Assembly (NCBI GenBank): GCA_020431405.1
Contig: JAGQIK010000323.1
Span: 1-40,981, forward strand
Direction: 5' to 3'
Length of the DNA stretch: 40,981 nt
Origin: Myxococcales bacterium
GTDB lineage: Bacteria; Myxococcota_A; Polyangia; GCA-2747355
Below, in pieces: positions 26,752 through 35,406 of the stretch (position 1 is its first letter; every line of letters begins with the position of its first letter). Position numbers and translations under genes: made by a program. The notes under the pieces are model-generated. The model was not told the DNA's origin. It was given only the letters and a program-made list of their open reading frames with translations, and did no database searches.

Positions 26752-27981
26752 GTGAACGCCCCCTCCACTGCCCCGAACGTGCTGCCCGCCGACAAGCCTT
26801 CCGCGGCGAAGTGGGCCGCTGGCGTCTCCGACGCCGAAGCGCTCGACGTCGCCATCGAGCGTGCGCGCGCCGCGCTCGGGTCGCTCGCAGACAAGCCCGA
26901 CGTGCTGATGGTCTTCGTCTCTCCGCACCACGAGGCGCGCTACGGCGAGCTCGCCGAGCGGCTCGCGCAGAGCATCGAGCCGGCGGCGCTCGTCGGCTGC
27001 AGCGGCAACGCCGTTATCGGCGCCGGCACCGAGCTCGAAGGGCGCCCTGGCCTGGCGCTGCTCGCCGGCCGCATCCCCGGCTGCACCGTGCGCGCGCATT
27101 GGCTCTCGCCCGACGTACCACCGCCCGAGGATGAAAGGTGGCTCGAGATCGCCGGCGACGATCCGCGCGGCTTCATCCTGCTCGCCGACCCGTTCACACT
27201 CGACGCCGACGCCGTAGGCCGCGCGCTCGACCAGCGCCGCCAGGGCGCCACCGTCGGCGGCCTCGCCAGCGGCGCGCTGCGACGCGGCGAGACCGCGATC
27301 TTTCTCGACGGACGCCTCGAGCGCACCGGCGGCGCGCTGCTGTCGCTGTCCGGCGACGTGACCCTCGACGCTGTCGTCGCCCAAGGCTGCCGCCCCGTAG
27401 GTCGGCCGCGCTTCGTCACACGCGCGCGCGGCAACGTCATCGATCAGATCGACGGCCGCTCCGCGGCCTCGGTGCTGCGCGAGCTCTACGAGCAGCTCGA
27501 CGAGCGCGACTCGAAGCTCTTTCGCAACTCGCTGTTCATCGGCATCGCCATGCGCGAACAGGCCGAGACCTACCAGATCGGCGACTTCCTCGTGCGCAGC
27601 CTCATCGGCGTAGATACGCGTAGCGGCGCCCTCGCCATCGGCGCACCAGTGGAAGACTACACGGTGATCCAGTTTCATCTGCGCGACGCGCAGACATCCA
27701 CCGAGGAGCTCGAGCAGCTGCTCGCGCGCTACGTCGACGAACACACCGGCCAGACGCAGCCCGAGTCGGCGCTGGTCTTCTCGTGCCTCGGGCGCGGCGT
27801 CGGCCTTTATGGCGAGCCCGACCACGACAGCCGGCGCATCACCAACGCCCTCGGGCGGCTGCCTACGGCAGGTTTCTTCTGCAACGGCGAGATCGGCCCC
27901 GTACGCGACAAGACCTTCCTGCACGGATATACCAGCGCGCTGGCGATCCTGCGGCCGCGCGACGACAAAAACCCCGCTTAA
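26752..27981 (+). CDS. FIST-domain protein (FIST N and FIST C sensor domains only)
   Basis: This 409-residue protein has FIST N and FIST C domains and nothing else. The signature turns are ALVGCSGNAVIG (about residues 79-90) and AGFFCNGEIGP near the end (about 381-391), with CLGRG in the C-terminal half. FIST is a small-ligand (probably amino-acid-like) sensing module normally fused to histidine kinases or methyl-accepting proteins. Here it stands alone in the cytosol, starting at a GTG. An aldo/keto reductase follows 18 bases after its stop, so it heads a plus-strand cluster of five genes. Whether it signals or binds a metabolite for its neighbours is unknown. Confidence 0.85.
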   Translation: MNAPSTAPNVLPADKPSAAKWAAGVSDAEALDVAIERARAALGSLADKPDVLMVFVSPHHEARYGELAERLAQSIEPAALVGCSGNAVIGAGTELEGRPGLALLAGRIPGCTVRAHWLSPDVPPPEDERWLEIAGDDPRGFILLADPFTLDADAVGRALDQRRQGATVGGLASGALRRGETAIFLDGRLERTGGALLSLSGDVTLDAVVAQGCRPVGRPRFVTRARGNVIDQIDGRSAASVLRELYEQLDERDSKLFRNSLFIGIAMREQAETYQIGDFLVRSLIGVDTRSGALAIGAPVEDYTVIQFHLRDAQTSTEELEQLLARYVDEHTGQTQPESALVFSCLGRGVGLYGEPDHDSRRITNALGRLPTAGFFCNGEIGPVRDKTFLHGYTSALAILRPRDDKNPA

Positions 27982-27999
27982 CTGAAACGGTAGCGAGCG

Positions 28000-29001
28000 A
28001 TGAAGCAGAGCTTTCTCGGCGACACCGGCGTGCGCATCTCGCAGCTGGTGCTCGGAACGATGAGCTTCGGTCGGGACGAGCAGACCGACGCGGCGATCTT
28101 CGGCCGCGCGCGCGACGCCGGCGTCAACACCTTCGATTGCGCCGATGTCTACCAGGAGGGCGCCTCGGAGCGCGCGCTCGGGCGGCTGATCAAAGGCTGC
28201 CGCGACGAGGTGGTGATCACCACCAAGGGCTACTTCCCGACCAGCGGCGACAGCAACGCGCGCGGCAGCTCGCGCTATCACCTCGTGCGCGCGGTCGAGG
28301 CGAGCCTGCGGCGGCTCGAGACCGACTACATCGACATCTACTTTCTGCATCGCTACGACGACGTCACGTCGCTCGAGTCGACGCTGCGCGCCGTCGACGA
28401 CCTGATGCGCCAAGGCAAGCTGCTCTATGTCGCGGCGAGCAACTTCTCGGCCTGGCAAACCGTCAAGGCGCTCGGCGTTCAGACGCTGCACGGCTACTCG
28501 CGCCTTTGCTGCGTACAGCCGATGTACAACCTGCTCAAGCGCCAGGCCGAGGTCGAGATCCTCGAGATGGCGCGCGCCGAGCGCCTAGGCGTGTTCAGCT
28601 ACAGCCCGCTGGCCGGCGGCCTGCTCAGCGGCAAGTACGGCGTCGACGACACTGGCGCGCGCCGCGCACCCCAGCGCGGGCGCATCGTCGACGTCGAGAT
28701 GTACAAGACGCGCTACGACAGCGACGCCTACTTCGCCATCGCGGAGCGCTTCACGACGCTCGCACACGAGCGCGGCGTGCACCCGGCGACGCTCGCCATC
28801 GCGTGGGTCGCGTCGCACCCGTCGATCACGGCGCCGATCATCGGCGCACGGGACGTGGCGCAGCTCGAGCCCTGCCTCGCCGCGGCCGACCTCGAGCTGG
28901 ACGCCGAAGCGCGCGCGGCGATCGGCGCGCTGTCGCCCGAGCCGCCCCCTGCCACCGACCGCAACGAAGAACGCACGGCCCACAACTTCGGCTCGCGCTA
29001 G
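28000..29001 (+). CDS. Aldo/keto reductase
   Basis: This 333-residue NADPH-dependent reductase has a complete AKR (beta/alpha)8 barrel. The catalytic tetrad residues are visible as Asp and Tyr in DCADVYQEG, Lys in VITTKGYF and His in YFLHRYDD. The nucleotide-binding end reads FSYSPLAGGLLSGKY and PIIGARDVAQLE. It resembles the YajO/YghZ-like (AKR11/12-type) branch, which reduces aldehydes, sugars or xenobiotics, so the substrate is unknown. It sits 18 bases after the FIST gene and 15 bases before the TerB-like gene, so it is probably co-transcribed with both. Confidence 0.9.
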   Translation: MKQSFLGDTGVRISQLVLGTMSFGRDEQTDAAIFGRARDAGVNTFDCADVYQEGASERALGRLIKGCRDEVVITTKGYFPTSGDSNARGSSRYHLVRAVEASLRRLETDYIDIYFLHRYDDVTSLESTLRAVDDLMRQGKLLYVAASNFSAWQTVKALGVQTLHGYSRLCCVQPMYNLLKRQAEVEILEMARAERLGVFSYSPLAGGLLSGKYGVDDTGARRAPQRGRIVDVEMYKTRYDSDAYFAIAERFTTLAHERGVHPATLAIAWVASHPSITAPIIGARDVAQLEPCLAAADLELDAEARAAIGALSPEPPPATDRNEERTAHNFGSR

Positions 29002-29016
29002 GGTATCCTTCCCGCC

Positions 29017-29382
29017 ATGGACGCCAAAGACCTCACCGCCGACGAGCGGGTCGCGTTGATGGGACTGCTCAAGCTGACGGTTAGCGCCGACTCGACGATG
29101 AGCGCCGAGGAGTCGCAGGCGCTGCTCAAGATCGCCGACGCCATGGGCCGTGCCGAGTTCATCGAGGCACGCAAGCGCGCCGAGGCCGAGATCACCAACT
29201 TCGAGGCCATCAAGAAGGCCGTCAAAGCGGTGCAGCGCCCCGAGGCGCAGCGGCTGATTTACAACCTCGCCGTCGATGTCGCCGAGCCCGACGAGATCGT
29301 CGAGACCGAGGCCGACGTATTGCGCTGGGCCGCCGAGGCCTGGGGCTTCGAAGTCGACGACGAGACGCTGCGCCCCAAGTAG
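29017..29382 (+). CDS. TerB-like helical protein
   Basis: This 121-residue all-helical acidic protein has the TerB pattern: ERVALMGLLKLTVSADSTMSAEESQALLKIADAMG, that is a helix, an SAD-x-x-x-x-x-E loop resembling the TerB metal site, and paired helices with acidic residues. TerB-like proteins bind divalent metal and link stress-response or membrane complexes. The C-terminus adds an acidic segment (VDVAEPDEIVETEADVL). The TAG at 29380-29382 is followed in the same frame by an open, membrane-protein-like reading frame up to 30381, so the two may once have been one gene. Confidence 0.7.
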   Translation: MDAKDLTADERVALMGLLKLTVSADSTMSAEESQALLKIADAMGRAEFIEARKRAEAEITNFEAIKKAVKAVQRPEAQRLIYNLAVDVAEPDEIVETEADVLRWAAEAWGFEVDDETLRPK

Positions 29383-29475
29383 GGCCGTCCGGGAACCACG
29401 CTGCGTCTAGAGCCTAAGGCCGCGCTTGTCGTCGGGCTCGTCTCGGGCGCGGGTGTCGGCGTCGCTTCGCTCGTA

Positions 29476-30381
29476 GTGGAAGGCGCGCCGCTCGCTACGC
29501 TAGCGGCGGCCGTTGGCTGGGGCGCCGCGCTTGGCGGCCTGCTCGCGGGCATGCAGGCGCTGTGGCAGCTCGCGCGGCGCCGCGAGGTGGCGCTGCTCGC
29601 CTCTCCCGTGGCGGCGCTGTGCTGCGTGATCTCGGGCGCCGGCCTCGCCGCGGCCGTTGGATTGGCCGCAGCGAGCGGCCGCGCGGTGCCCGTGCTGCGC
29701 TTTGTCGGCATCGGCTTGGTGGTCGCGGCCTATGGCGCCGTGCGGCTCGCGCGTCCCGCGCGCGACCGAGGGCGCGGCCTGATCGCGGCGCTGTCGCTCG
29801 GCGTGGCGCTGCTGGCCGTGGAGCTGCCACGCGAAGCGGGCGTGACCACGCTGCGGCTGGCGAGCACGAGCATCGCGCGCGCGACGACGACAACCTGGCG
29901 CGGCGCGCAACAGTGCAGTGGCATCAACCTCGCGTCGGCAGGCATCAAGCGGCCACGCCGCGTCGCGGACCTACACCCTCGAGGCGTCGCCATCGCCGCC
30001 AGCAAGCTGACGGGAAACATCGGCTCGCTGCTGGCGGAGCGCCTCGCGCGTCGCTTGCCCTCGCCCGCCGGCGCCGGCGCCAGCACCGCATCGTTCACGC
30101 TCTCTGGCCGGCTCGACGGCGACGAGATCGCGTGCTACACGCCGCTCTATCGACGCACGCGCCTGTCGGGCAGCCTCGATGTCGCACTGCAGTTTCGCAG
30201 CGGCGGTGAGACCGCTGGAAGGCAGTGGGCCGCGAGCTGTCGCGGGGTCTACACCGCCACGATCGACATCGCCGCCTCGCTCGTCGGCATCGCCGCCTGC
30301 GTCGACGCGCGGCGCGCCATCGCCGTCGAGCTCGAGCGCGTGCTGCGCGCGAAGATACGGCAGCTAACCCGAGGCAAGTAA
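29476..30381 (+). CDS. Membrane protein of unknown function (start uncertain)
   Basis: From the GTG at 29476 this is 301 residues. Three or four Ala/Gly/Val-rich membrane helices come first (LATLAAAVGWGAALGGLL, VAALCCVISGAGLAAAVGLA, LRFVGIGLVVAAYGAV and LIAALSLGVALLAV), followed by a soluble part of about 190 residues with two or more Cys. The same frame is open back to the TerB TAG (29383), and bases 29401-29475 encode a further helix-like stretch (ALVVGLVSGAGVGVASLVV). No ATG, GTG or TTG precedes 29476, so the true start is either 29476 inside a likely helix, a CTG at 29401, or readthrough. It ends 10 bases before the YbgC gene. I do not recognise the family. Confidence 0.62.
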   Translation: MEGAPLATLAAAVGWGAALGGLLAGMQALWQLARRREVALLASPVAALCCVISGAGLAAAVGLAAASGRAVPVLRFVGIGLVVAAYGAVRLARPARDRGRGLIAALSLGVALLAVELPREAGVTTLRLASTSIARATTTTWRGAQQCSGINLASAGIKRPRRVADLHPRGVAIAASKLTGNIGSLLAERLARRLPSPAGAGASTASFTLSGRLDGDEIACYTPLYRRTRLSGSLDVALQFRSGGETAGRQWAASCRGVYTATIDIAASLVGIAACVDARRAIAVELERVLRAKIRQLTRGK

Positions 30382-30391
30382 GGAACAGCGC

Positions 30392-30796
30392 ATGATCCCC
30401 AAGCACGGCGAGATCGAGATCAAGGTCTACTACGAAGACACCGACTGCCTCGGCGTCGTGTACTACGCCAACTACCTCAAGTTCTTCGAGCGTGGCCGCA
30501 CCGAGCTAATGAACCTCACCGGGCGCAGCATCGCCGACTGGAATGCCGCCGGCGCCAACTTCGCCGTCTACAAGGCCAACGTCACATTCGTCGGCGCAGC
30601 GCGCCTCGGCGACGTCTGCAAGGTCATCACCGAGGTGGGCGACAGCGGCTCTCCCTACCGCATGCTGATGAAGCAGCGACTGGAGCGCGACGGCGACGTG
30701 ATCACGCGCGGCGAGATACACCTCGTGTGTCTCGACGAGAACATGAAGCTGCGCGAGATCCCCAAGGAGCTCGTCGACGAGCCCGAGGAAGACTGA
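30392..30796 (+). CDS. ybgC: YbgC-type acyl-CoA thioesterase (hotdog fold)
   Basis: This 134-residue 4HBT-family protein carries the motif YYEDTDCLGVVYYANYLKFF at residues 13-32, with the catalytic Asp18 at the same position as in E. coli YbgC. Later segments ARLGDVCKVITEV and RGEIHLVCLDE complete the hotdog fold. It hydrolyses acyl-CoA or acyl-ACP thioesters; in many Gram-negatives ybgC lies with tol-pal genes, but none are visible here. It begins 10 bases after the membrane protein gene and is the last member of the plus-strand cluster. Confidence 0.9.
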   Translation: MIPKHGEIEIKVYYEDTDCLGVVYYANYLKFFERGRTELMNLTGRSIADWNAAGANFAVYKANVTFVGAARLGDVCKVITEVGDSGSPYRMLMKQRLERDGDVITRGEIHLVCLDENMKLREIPKELVDEPEED

Positions 30797-30811
30797 GCCC
30801 GCGGCAGCGCG

Positions 30812-31777
30812 CTAGTAGTCGCCGTTGATGACCCAGATCTTGTGGGCGGCGTAGTCGGCGACAAACACGTTGCCTGGTGCATCCACCGCCAGGCCCGTCG
30901 GCTGCTGCAGCTCGTGTCGCTCGACATCGAGCGCGTGCAGGCTGCCCTCTACCACGCGTTGCACGCGGCCGGCGTCGGCCTCCGAGATCACCGCGTTGCC
31001 GTCGCTATCGAGCGCGATGCCTGCCGGCCCAGCCAGCGCGCCGACGCCGACCGTCGTGACCTTGCCGTCGGCGATGCGGCGCAGCCGCCCGCTGCTCGCG
31101 TCGCCGAGCTCGATCACGTAGACCGCCTTGCCGTCGGCGGAGACCGCCACGCCGAGCGGGTTGTCGAACGTCGCCTTGTCGGCGTCGCCGTCCGCGTCGC
31201 CGCGCGCCCCGGTCCCGGCCAGCGTGCGCACCGTCTTGCCCTCGATCACGCGCACGCGATGGTTGGCACGATCGGCGACATAGATCTCGCCGTCAGGACC
31301 AATCGCGACGCCGGTGGGCTCGGCGAAGCGCGCCGCCGAGACGTCGCCGTCGGCAAAGCCGCTCTCGGCGCCGGCGATGGTCGTCACCGTCCCGTCGGTC
31401 TCCACGCGCCGGATGCGGTGATTGCCGCGATCAGCGACCACGAGGCCACGCACGTCGAGGGCGATGCCGGTGGGCGAGCTGAAGCGCGCCTCCGCGCCGC
31501 GACCGTCTGCAAAACCCGAGACGCCGTTGCCGGCGAGCGTCGTGACCTGCGCGTTCTGCAGCAGCCGGATGGCGTGGTTGCCTTGATCCGCGATGTAGAG
31601 GCGCCCCGGTCCGACGGAAGCCAACGCCGAGGGCTGCGAAAAACGGGCGTCTTCAGCGGGCCCGTCGGCGAAGCCGCGCACGCTGCCCGCCACGTGGCTG
31701 AACGACTCGGCGGCGACGCAGCCGCCCAGCAAAAGCCAGGCGAGCGCGGCCACTACGATCGATCTCGGCGTGGTCAT
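30812..31777 (-). CDS. NHL-repeat (beta-propeller) lipoprotein
   Basis: This 321-residue protein starts at the ATG at 31777 with a signal peptide ending in the canonical lipobox LGGC (Cys20). The mature part is made of about six NHL-type repeats, each with the pattern P-x-G-(I/V)-A-(L/V)-x-x-x-G-x-x-(Y/V)-(V/I)-A-D-x-x-N-H-x-(I/V)-R (for example GPGRLYIADQGNHAIR and DGEIYVADRANHRVRV). This fold is a six-bladed propeller used for protein or ligand binding, or as a secreted lyase or hydrolase platform. Its gene starts 41 bp after the end of trpS. The function is not clear. Confidence 0.85.
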   Translation of the reverse strand: MTTPRSIVVAALAWLLLGGCVAAESFSHVAGSVRGFADGPAEDARFSQPSALASVGPGRLYIADQGNHAIRLLQNAQVTTLAGNGVSGFADGRGAEARFSSPTGIALDVRGLVVADRGNHRIRRVETDGTVTTIAGAESGFADGDVSAARFAEPTGVAIGPDGEIYVADRANHRVRVIEGKTVRTLAGTGARGDADGDADKATFDNPLGVAVSADGKAVYVIELGDASSGRLRRIADGKVTTVGVGALAGPAGIALDSDGNAVISEADAGRVQRVVEGSLHALDVERHELQQPTGLAVDAPGNVFVADYAAHKIWVINGDY

Positions 31778-31817
31778 GTCGACGATACTACCCCGCGGTG
31801 CCGCTCGAGGCCGCAGC

Positions 31818-32957
31818 CTATTCCTTCTTCTTCTTCTTCTTGGCGCGCTGCTCGGCCTTGCGGCGAAAGCGCGTGTACGCACGCTCGACGCCCATCGCCT
31901 TGCGCACCTCGCGCATGGTCTCGCGCGCCAGCTCGCGCACGCGCTGCGTGCCCTCGAAGAGGATCTCGTCGACGAGCCCCGACTCCTGCTCGTAGTGCCG
32001 CATGCGCTCGCGAATCGGCTCGAGGTAACGCTCGAGCGCCTCGATCAGCGCCTCTTTGACCTCGACGTCGCCCACGGTGCCAGCGCGGTAGCGCGTCTTG
32101 AAGTCCTCGATCATCGCCTCGTCCTCGGGGCGCTTGACCACCTCGAAGTACTCGAAGACGGTGTTGCCCTCGACCTTGCCCGGAACGTCGGCGTGCACGC
32201 GCGCCGGATCGGTGTAGGCCTTGCGGATCTTGCGCGCGACGGTCTTGGAGTCATCGCCGAGCATGATCGCGTTGCCGGCCGACTTGGACATCTTGCCCTT
32301 GCCATCGGTGCCGACCAGCGACGGCACCTCGCCGAGCATCGGGTCGGGCTCCGGGAAGACCTCGCCATAGAGGCGATTGAAGCGGCGCGCGATCTCGCGC
32401 GTGATCTCGACGTGCGCCAGGTTGTCCTTGCCCACCGGCACCAGGTGCGCGCGCGGCAGGAGGATGTCCGCGGCCTGCAGCACCGGATAGCCGAGCAGCC
32501 CGTAGGGCATCGACTCGTCGTCGAGGTGCGCGTTGCGCGCCATCTCCTTGATGCTGGGCAGGCGCGCGAGGCGGTTTACCGTGACCATGTTCTGCAGCAG
32601 CGTGTTGAGCTCGTAGATCTCGGGGATCGCCGACTGCAGGTAGATCGTCGCCTTGTCCGGATCGATGCCTGCTGCCAGGTAGTCGAGCACCATGCCGCGC
32701 GCGTTCTCGGCGATCGCCTCGATGTCCTCTTTGGTCTGCTTGGTGGTCAGCATGTGCAGGTCGGCGACGATCAAGATCGTGTCGTACTGCGACTGCAGCT
32801 TGACGCGGTTGAGCAGGCTGCCGACAAGGTGGCCGAGGTGCAGGCGCCCGGTGGGCCGGTCGCCAGTGAGGATGCGCTTGCGTTCGGGCTCGGTGGGGAG
32901 CGCGGTCGCGGGCGCGGTCGCGGGCGCGGGAGCGCCTTCAGCGGTATCTGAGCTCAT
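31818..32957 (-). CDS. trpS: Tryptophanyl-tRNA synthetase
   Basis: This 379-residue class I aminoacyl-tRNA synthetase charges tRNA-Trp. The HIGH-type signature is HLGH at residues 40-43 (GRLHLGHLVG) and the KMSKS loop is at 222-226 (GKGKMSKSAGN). Length and order match bacterial TrpS (about 330-350) with two additions: an N-terminal Ala/Pro/Thr tail of about 28 residues encoded by a near-repeat of a 12-bp unit, and a C-terminal run of Lys residues (KKKKKK) from a CTT/TTC tract. These tails are probably disordered. It is in a minus-strand run with the DASS transporter (34 bp upstream). Confidence 0.93.
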   Translation of the reverse strand: MSSDTAEGAPAPATAPATALPTEPERKRILTGDRPTGRLHLGHLVGSLLNRVKLQSQYDTILIVADLHMLTTKQTKEDIEAIAENARGMVLDYLAAGIDPDKATIYLQSAIPEIYELNTLLQNMVTVNRLARLPSIKEMARNAHLDDESMPYGLLGYPVLQAADILLPRAHLVPVGKDNLAHVEITREIARRFNRLYGEVFPEPDPMLGEVPSLVGTDGKGKMSKSAGNAIMLGDDSKTVARKIRKAYTDPARVHADVPGKVEGNTVFEYFEVVKRPEDEAMIEDFKTRYRAGTVGDVEVKEALIEALERYLEPIRERMRHYEQESGLVDEILFEGTQRVRELARETMREVRKAMGVERAYTRFRRKAEQRAKKKKKKE

Positions 32958-32991
32958 GGGGCACCGATTGTAGCGACCGATCAGAATCCCG

Positions 32992-34224
32992 CTACCGCAA
33001 AACCCACGCCGCCGGCCCGCTGACCCACAGGCCGATCAGCACGCCGCCGAGCGCATTGGTCACGAGACCGACGCGCATGAAGACCGTGATCGAGACGCGG
33101 CCGATGCCGGCGATAGCCAGCGCGTTCACCGGCGTGGCCAGCGGCGTCATGAACGCGCAGGTCGACGCCAGCGAGACGCCGAGCATCAGCAGCAACGGGT
33201 CGGCCCCGACGCGCCGCGCTACGATCACCGCCACCGGAAAGAGCAGCGTCGCCGTGGTGGTGTTGCTCAACACTTCGGTGGCGAAGATGGTGACCAGCGA
33301 GAGCAGCGTGGCGGTGGTGAGCGGACCTACGCCGTCGGGGATCAGCGCTGGCAGCCATCCCTCGAGCACGCCGATGAGCCCGCTCTTGGCGATCACGATC
33401 AACAGCACCAGCACGCCGATGCCTAGCAGCACGCCCCTCAGCGGCACGTCGCGCACGAGATCGCGCAGGCCGAGCAGCGCGGCGCCGCGTCGTGGCACGA
33501 ACAGCTTCAGGATCAGCAGCAGCAGCGCGACCAAGGCCACCACGTCGGCGGCCGTCAGCGAGAGCGTGTAGCCCCCGGCCTTGCTCAGCCAGAGCCGCGT
33601 CGAGCCGAGCTGCCCCACCATCGTCAGCGCGATGAACACGCCCCAGAACACCAGAAAGGCGAGGCCAACCCTGCGCGCAGAGCGCGCCAGCGCATCGACG
33701 ATGGGCGCCTCGATCCGCGCCGGCACCACCTCGCGCATGGCGCGGCGCTCGACCAGCCGCAGCAAGAGCCAGCAGGCGATCAGAAAGCCGATCGCCAGCG
33801 GCATGCCGAAGGCGAGCCACGAGACGAAATGCAGCGACTCGCGCCCCGCGATGTCGAAGATGCCGAGGTTGAGCAGCAGGTAGAGGTTGGCAGGAGAGCC
33901 GAGCAGGGAACCAACGCCGCCGATGTTGGCGCCGTAGACGAGCGCCATCGCGAGCAGCGTGGCGTAGCGGTCGGGCGCGTCGTCGCCCGCGCCGGCGCGC
34001 AGCTGCCCGACGACGGGAAGCAGCGCCAACACCACCAGCGCGTTGGGCGCCATTGTCGAGAGCGCGAACGCGCCGAGCATCAGCCCCAGCACGATGCGCG
34101 AGACGTGGCCCGCGCAGCGGCGTACCAGCCAGGCCACGAAGCGTTCGTGGCTGCGCGCGCGCAGCAACAGGCGGGACACGAGGTAGCCGCTGACGAACAG
34201 CAGCACCGTTTGGAGGGTGGTCAT
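32992..34224 (-). CDS. DASS/SLC13-family anion symporter, N-terminally short
   Basis: This 410-residue inner-membrane protein has about ten hydrophobic helices. Substrate-site hairpin motifs are seen in GSPANLYLL (first half) and LSNTTTATLLFPV (second half), with the late APTCAFMTP-type motif appearing as STCAFMTPLATPVN. These are typical of Na+-coupled dicarboxylate or sulfate (ArsB-like) carriers. The sequence starts at LLFVSGYLVSRLLLRA, which aligns with a region normally after the first two or three helices; an in-frame TAG lies three codons upstream of the ATG, so nothing more N-terminal is encoded. It may be a reduced member or degraded at the 5' end. The transported anion is unknown. 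Confidence 0.82.
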   Translation of the reverse strand: MTTLQTVLLFVSGYLVSRLLLRARSHERFVAWLVRRCAGHVSRIVLGLMLGAFALSTMAPNALVVLALLPVVGQLRAGAGDDAPDRYATLLAMALVYGANIGGVGSLLGSPANLYLLLNLGIFDIAGRESLHFVSWLAFGMPLAIGFLIACWLLLRLVERRAMREVVPARIEAPIVDALARSARRVGLAFLVFWGVFIALTMVGQLGSTRLWLSKAGGYTLSLTAADVVALVALLLLILKLFVPRRGAALLGLRDLVRDVPLRGVLLGIGVLVLLIVIAKSGLIGVLEGWLPALIPDGVGPLTTATLLSLVTIFATEVLSNTTTATLLFPVAVIVARRVGADPLLLMLGVSLASTCAFMTPLATPVNALAIAGIGRVSITVFMRVGLVTNALGGVLIGLWVSGPAAWVLR

Positions 34225-34274
34225 CGAGCGCCGCTATCATAGCGCGGCGCCCGATCCGAATCTCTGCTGCCGCG

Positions 34275-35087
34275 CTAGCGCGAGAGGGCCGCGGTGCCCC
34301 AGTCGCTGGCGTTGAAGTTGGGGCAGGCGCCCGTGTCGGCGACACGCTGGAAGCTGCTCTTCTTGGAGTCGAAGGTGCCCCAGCTCATCGGCGTGAACGA
34401 CGCGTTTGCAGGAATGCCCACCGCTTTGTCGACGGCCCAGTAGTCGACGAGCGCGCCCGCGGCGTCATAGAGGCCAACGGCGTTGGGCTTCATGGCGCTG
34501 GGGGGTCCGTTGTAGAAGGGGATGTTCTGCTTGGTGTTGACGTCGGTGCCGGCTGTGCCCTTCTCGTACTCGAGCACGTAGACGCTCTCACCTGCGGCGA
34601 TTGTCTTGGCGGCGAAGGTGTGCTCGACGGGCTTGTTGCCGTTGATGCCGTACATCTCGAGCTTGTAGCCGGCCAGGTCGATGGGTCCGCTGCCGTTGTT
34701 CTTGAGCACGACGAAGTCGAGCGTGCCGACGGCGACCTCGCTGATGCGCAGCCCGCTGCTGCTGCAGGTGGCCGGCGGCTTCGTGGCCGAGGCGCCGGCG
34801 TCTTGCTGGCCGCTGCCGGTGTCGGCGAACGTCGAAGTGCCAGCGTCTTCCTGCCCGCCGCCGCCAGTGTCGGGGAAGACGTAGCTGTCGTAGGTCGGGA
34901 TCGCGCCGGTGTCGTACTGTTGCTGCTGCTGCTGCTGCGCGTCGCCGCCACTGGGCGGCATGGTGCTCTCGCCGGCGCAAGCGCCGAGCGCCAGCAACGC
35001 GAACGCTGCGACGGATGCGGTGGGAAGGCGTCGCGGAGGACGGTTCCGCGACCCGCGGACTGCGGAGGTGGGGAGGATGCGGCGCAT
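34275..35087 (-). CDS. Lipoprotein with a lamin-tail domain
   Basis: This 270-residue protein has a signal peptide with twin arginines early on (not a clear Tat motif) and the lipobox LGAC (Cys37). A disordered linker follows with seven Gln in a row (CAG/CTG repeat near 34918-34938) and Gly/Asp/Thr-rich repeats such as PDTGGGGQEDAG. The C-terminal 165 residues match a lamin-tail domain (LRISEVAVGTLDFVVLKNNG, IDLAGYKLEMYG, GESVYVLEYE, VDYWAVDKAVG), an Ig-like beta sandwich found on secreted bacterial proteins, nucleases and cell-surface adhesins. It is probably surface-exposed. It is divergent from the TPR membrane protein, with a long spacer that contains a candidate sigma-54 promoter. Confidence 0.8.
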   Translation of the reverse strand: MRRILPTSAVRGSRNRPPRRLPTASVAAFALLALGACAGESTMPPSGGDAQQQQQQQYDTGAIPTYDSYVFPDTGGGGQEDAGTSTFADTGSGQQDAGASATKPPATCSSSGLRISEVAVGTLDFVVLKNNGSGPIDLAGYKLEMYGINGNKPVEHTFAAKTIAAGESVYVLEYEKGTAGTDVNTKQNIPFYNGPPSAMKPNAVGLYDAAGALVDYWAVDKAVGIPANASFTPMSWGTFDSKKSSFQRVADTGACPNFNASDWGTAALSR

Positions 35088-35210
35088 CGGATTCGCTCCT
35101 TGCGAAGGCAGTGGACGTCACGGCGTCACAGTGATCGACGCCAACGCAGCACCACTCAGCAACGCGCGTTCCAAGAGCGCGCCTGACGCATTTCGCTCGT
35201 TTGGCGACGA

Positions 35211-35239
35211 GTGCGCACTGTTGTTTGCATGGTGCGCAC
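35211..35239 (+). promoter_or_regulatory. Two phased palindromic sites, candidate activator sites
   Basis: GTGCGCAC, a perfect palindrome, occurs at 35211-35218 and again at 35232-35239, exactly 21 bp apart, which is two helical turns. Sites with that phasing fit binding of an activator dimer pair. They lie about 170-200 bp upstream of the sigma-54-like element, the usual place for enhancer-binding proteins. Confidence 0.4.
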
Positions 35240-35406
35240 GCCCCACGGATAGCCGCCTAGCGGCCCCAGAGTCGCCTTCGCAGCGATCATGGACGAAGCG
35301 CGAAGTCCCTCTGAGCCCAGCAAGAATGGTCGGTCCAATAGCCGCGGCATCCAGTGCGCAAGACTCGAGAGCAGCTCCAGACCGCGCGTTGAAGCGCGCG
35401 ATCGGG

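Noticed and set aside
31820-31850. CTT/TTC trinucleotide tract
   Set aside because: Encodes the Lys-rich TrpS C-terminus; not an independent element.
32895-32935. Short GCGGTCGCGGGC-type tandem repeat
   Set aside because: Lies within the trpS N-terminal coding region and simply encodes Ala/Pro/Thr; low-complexity slippage.
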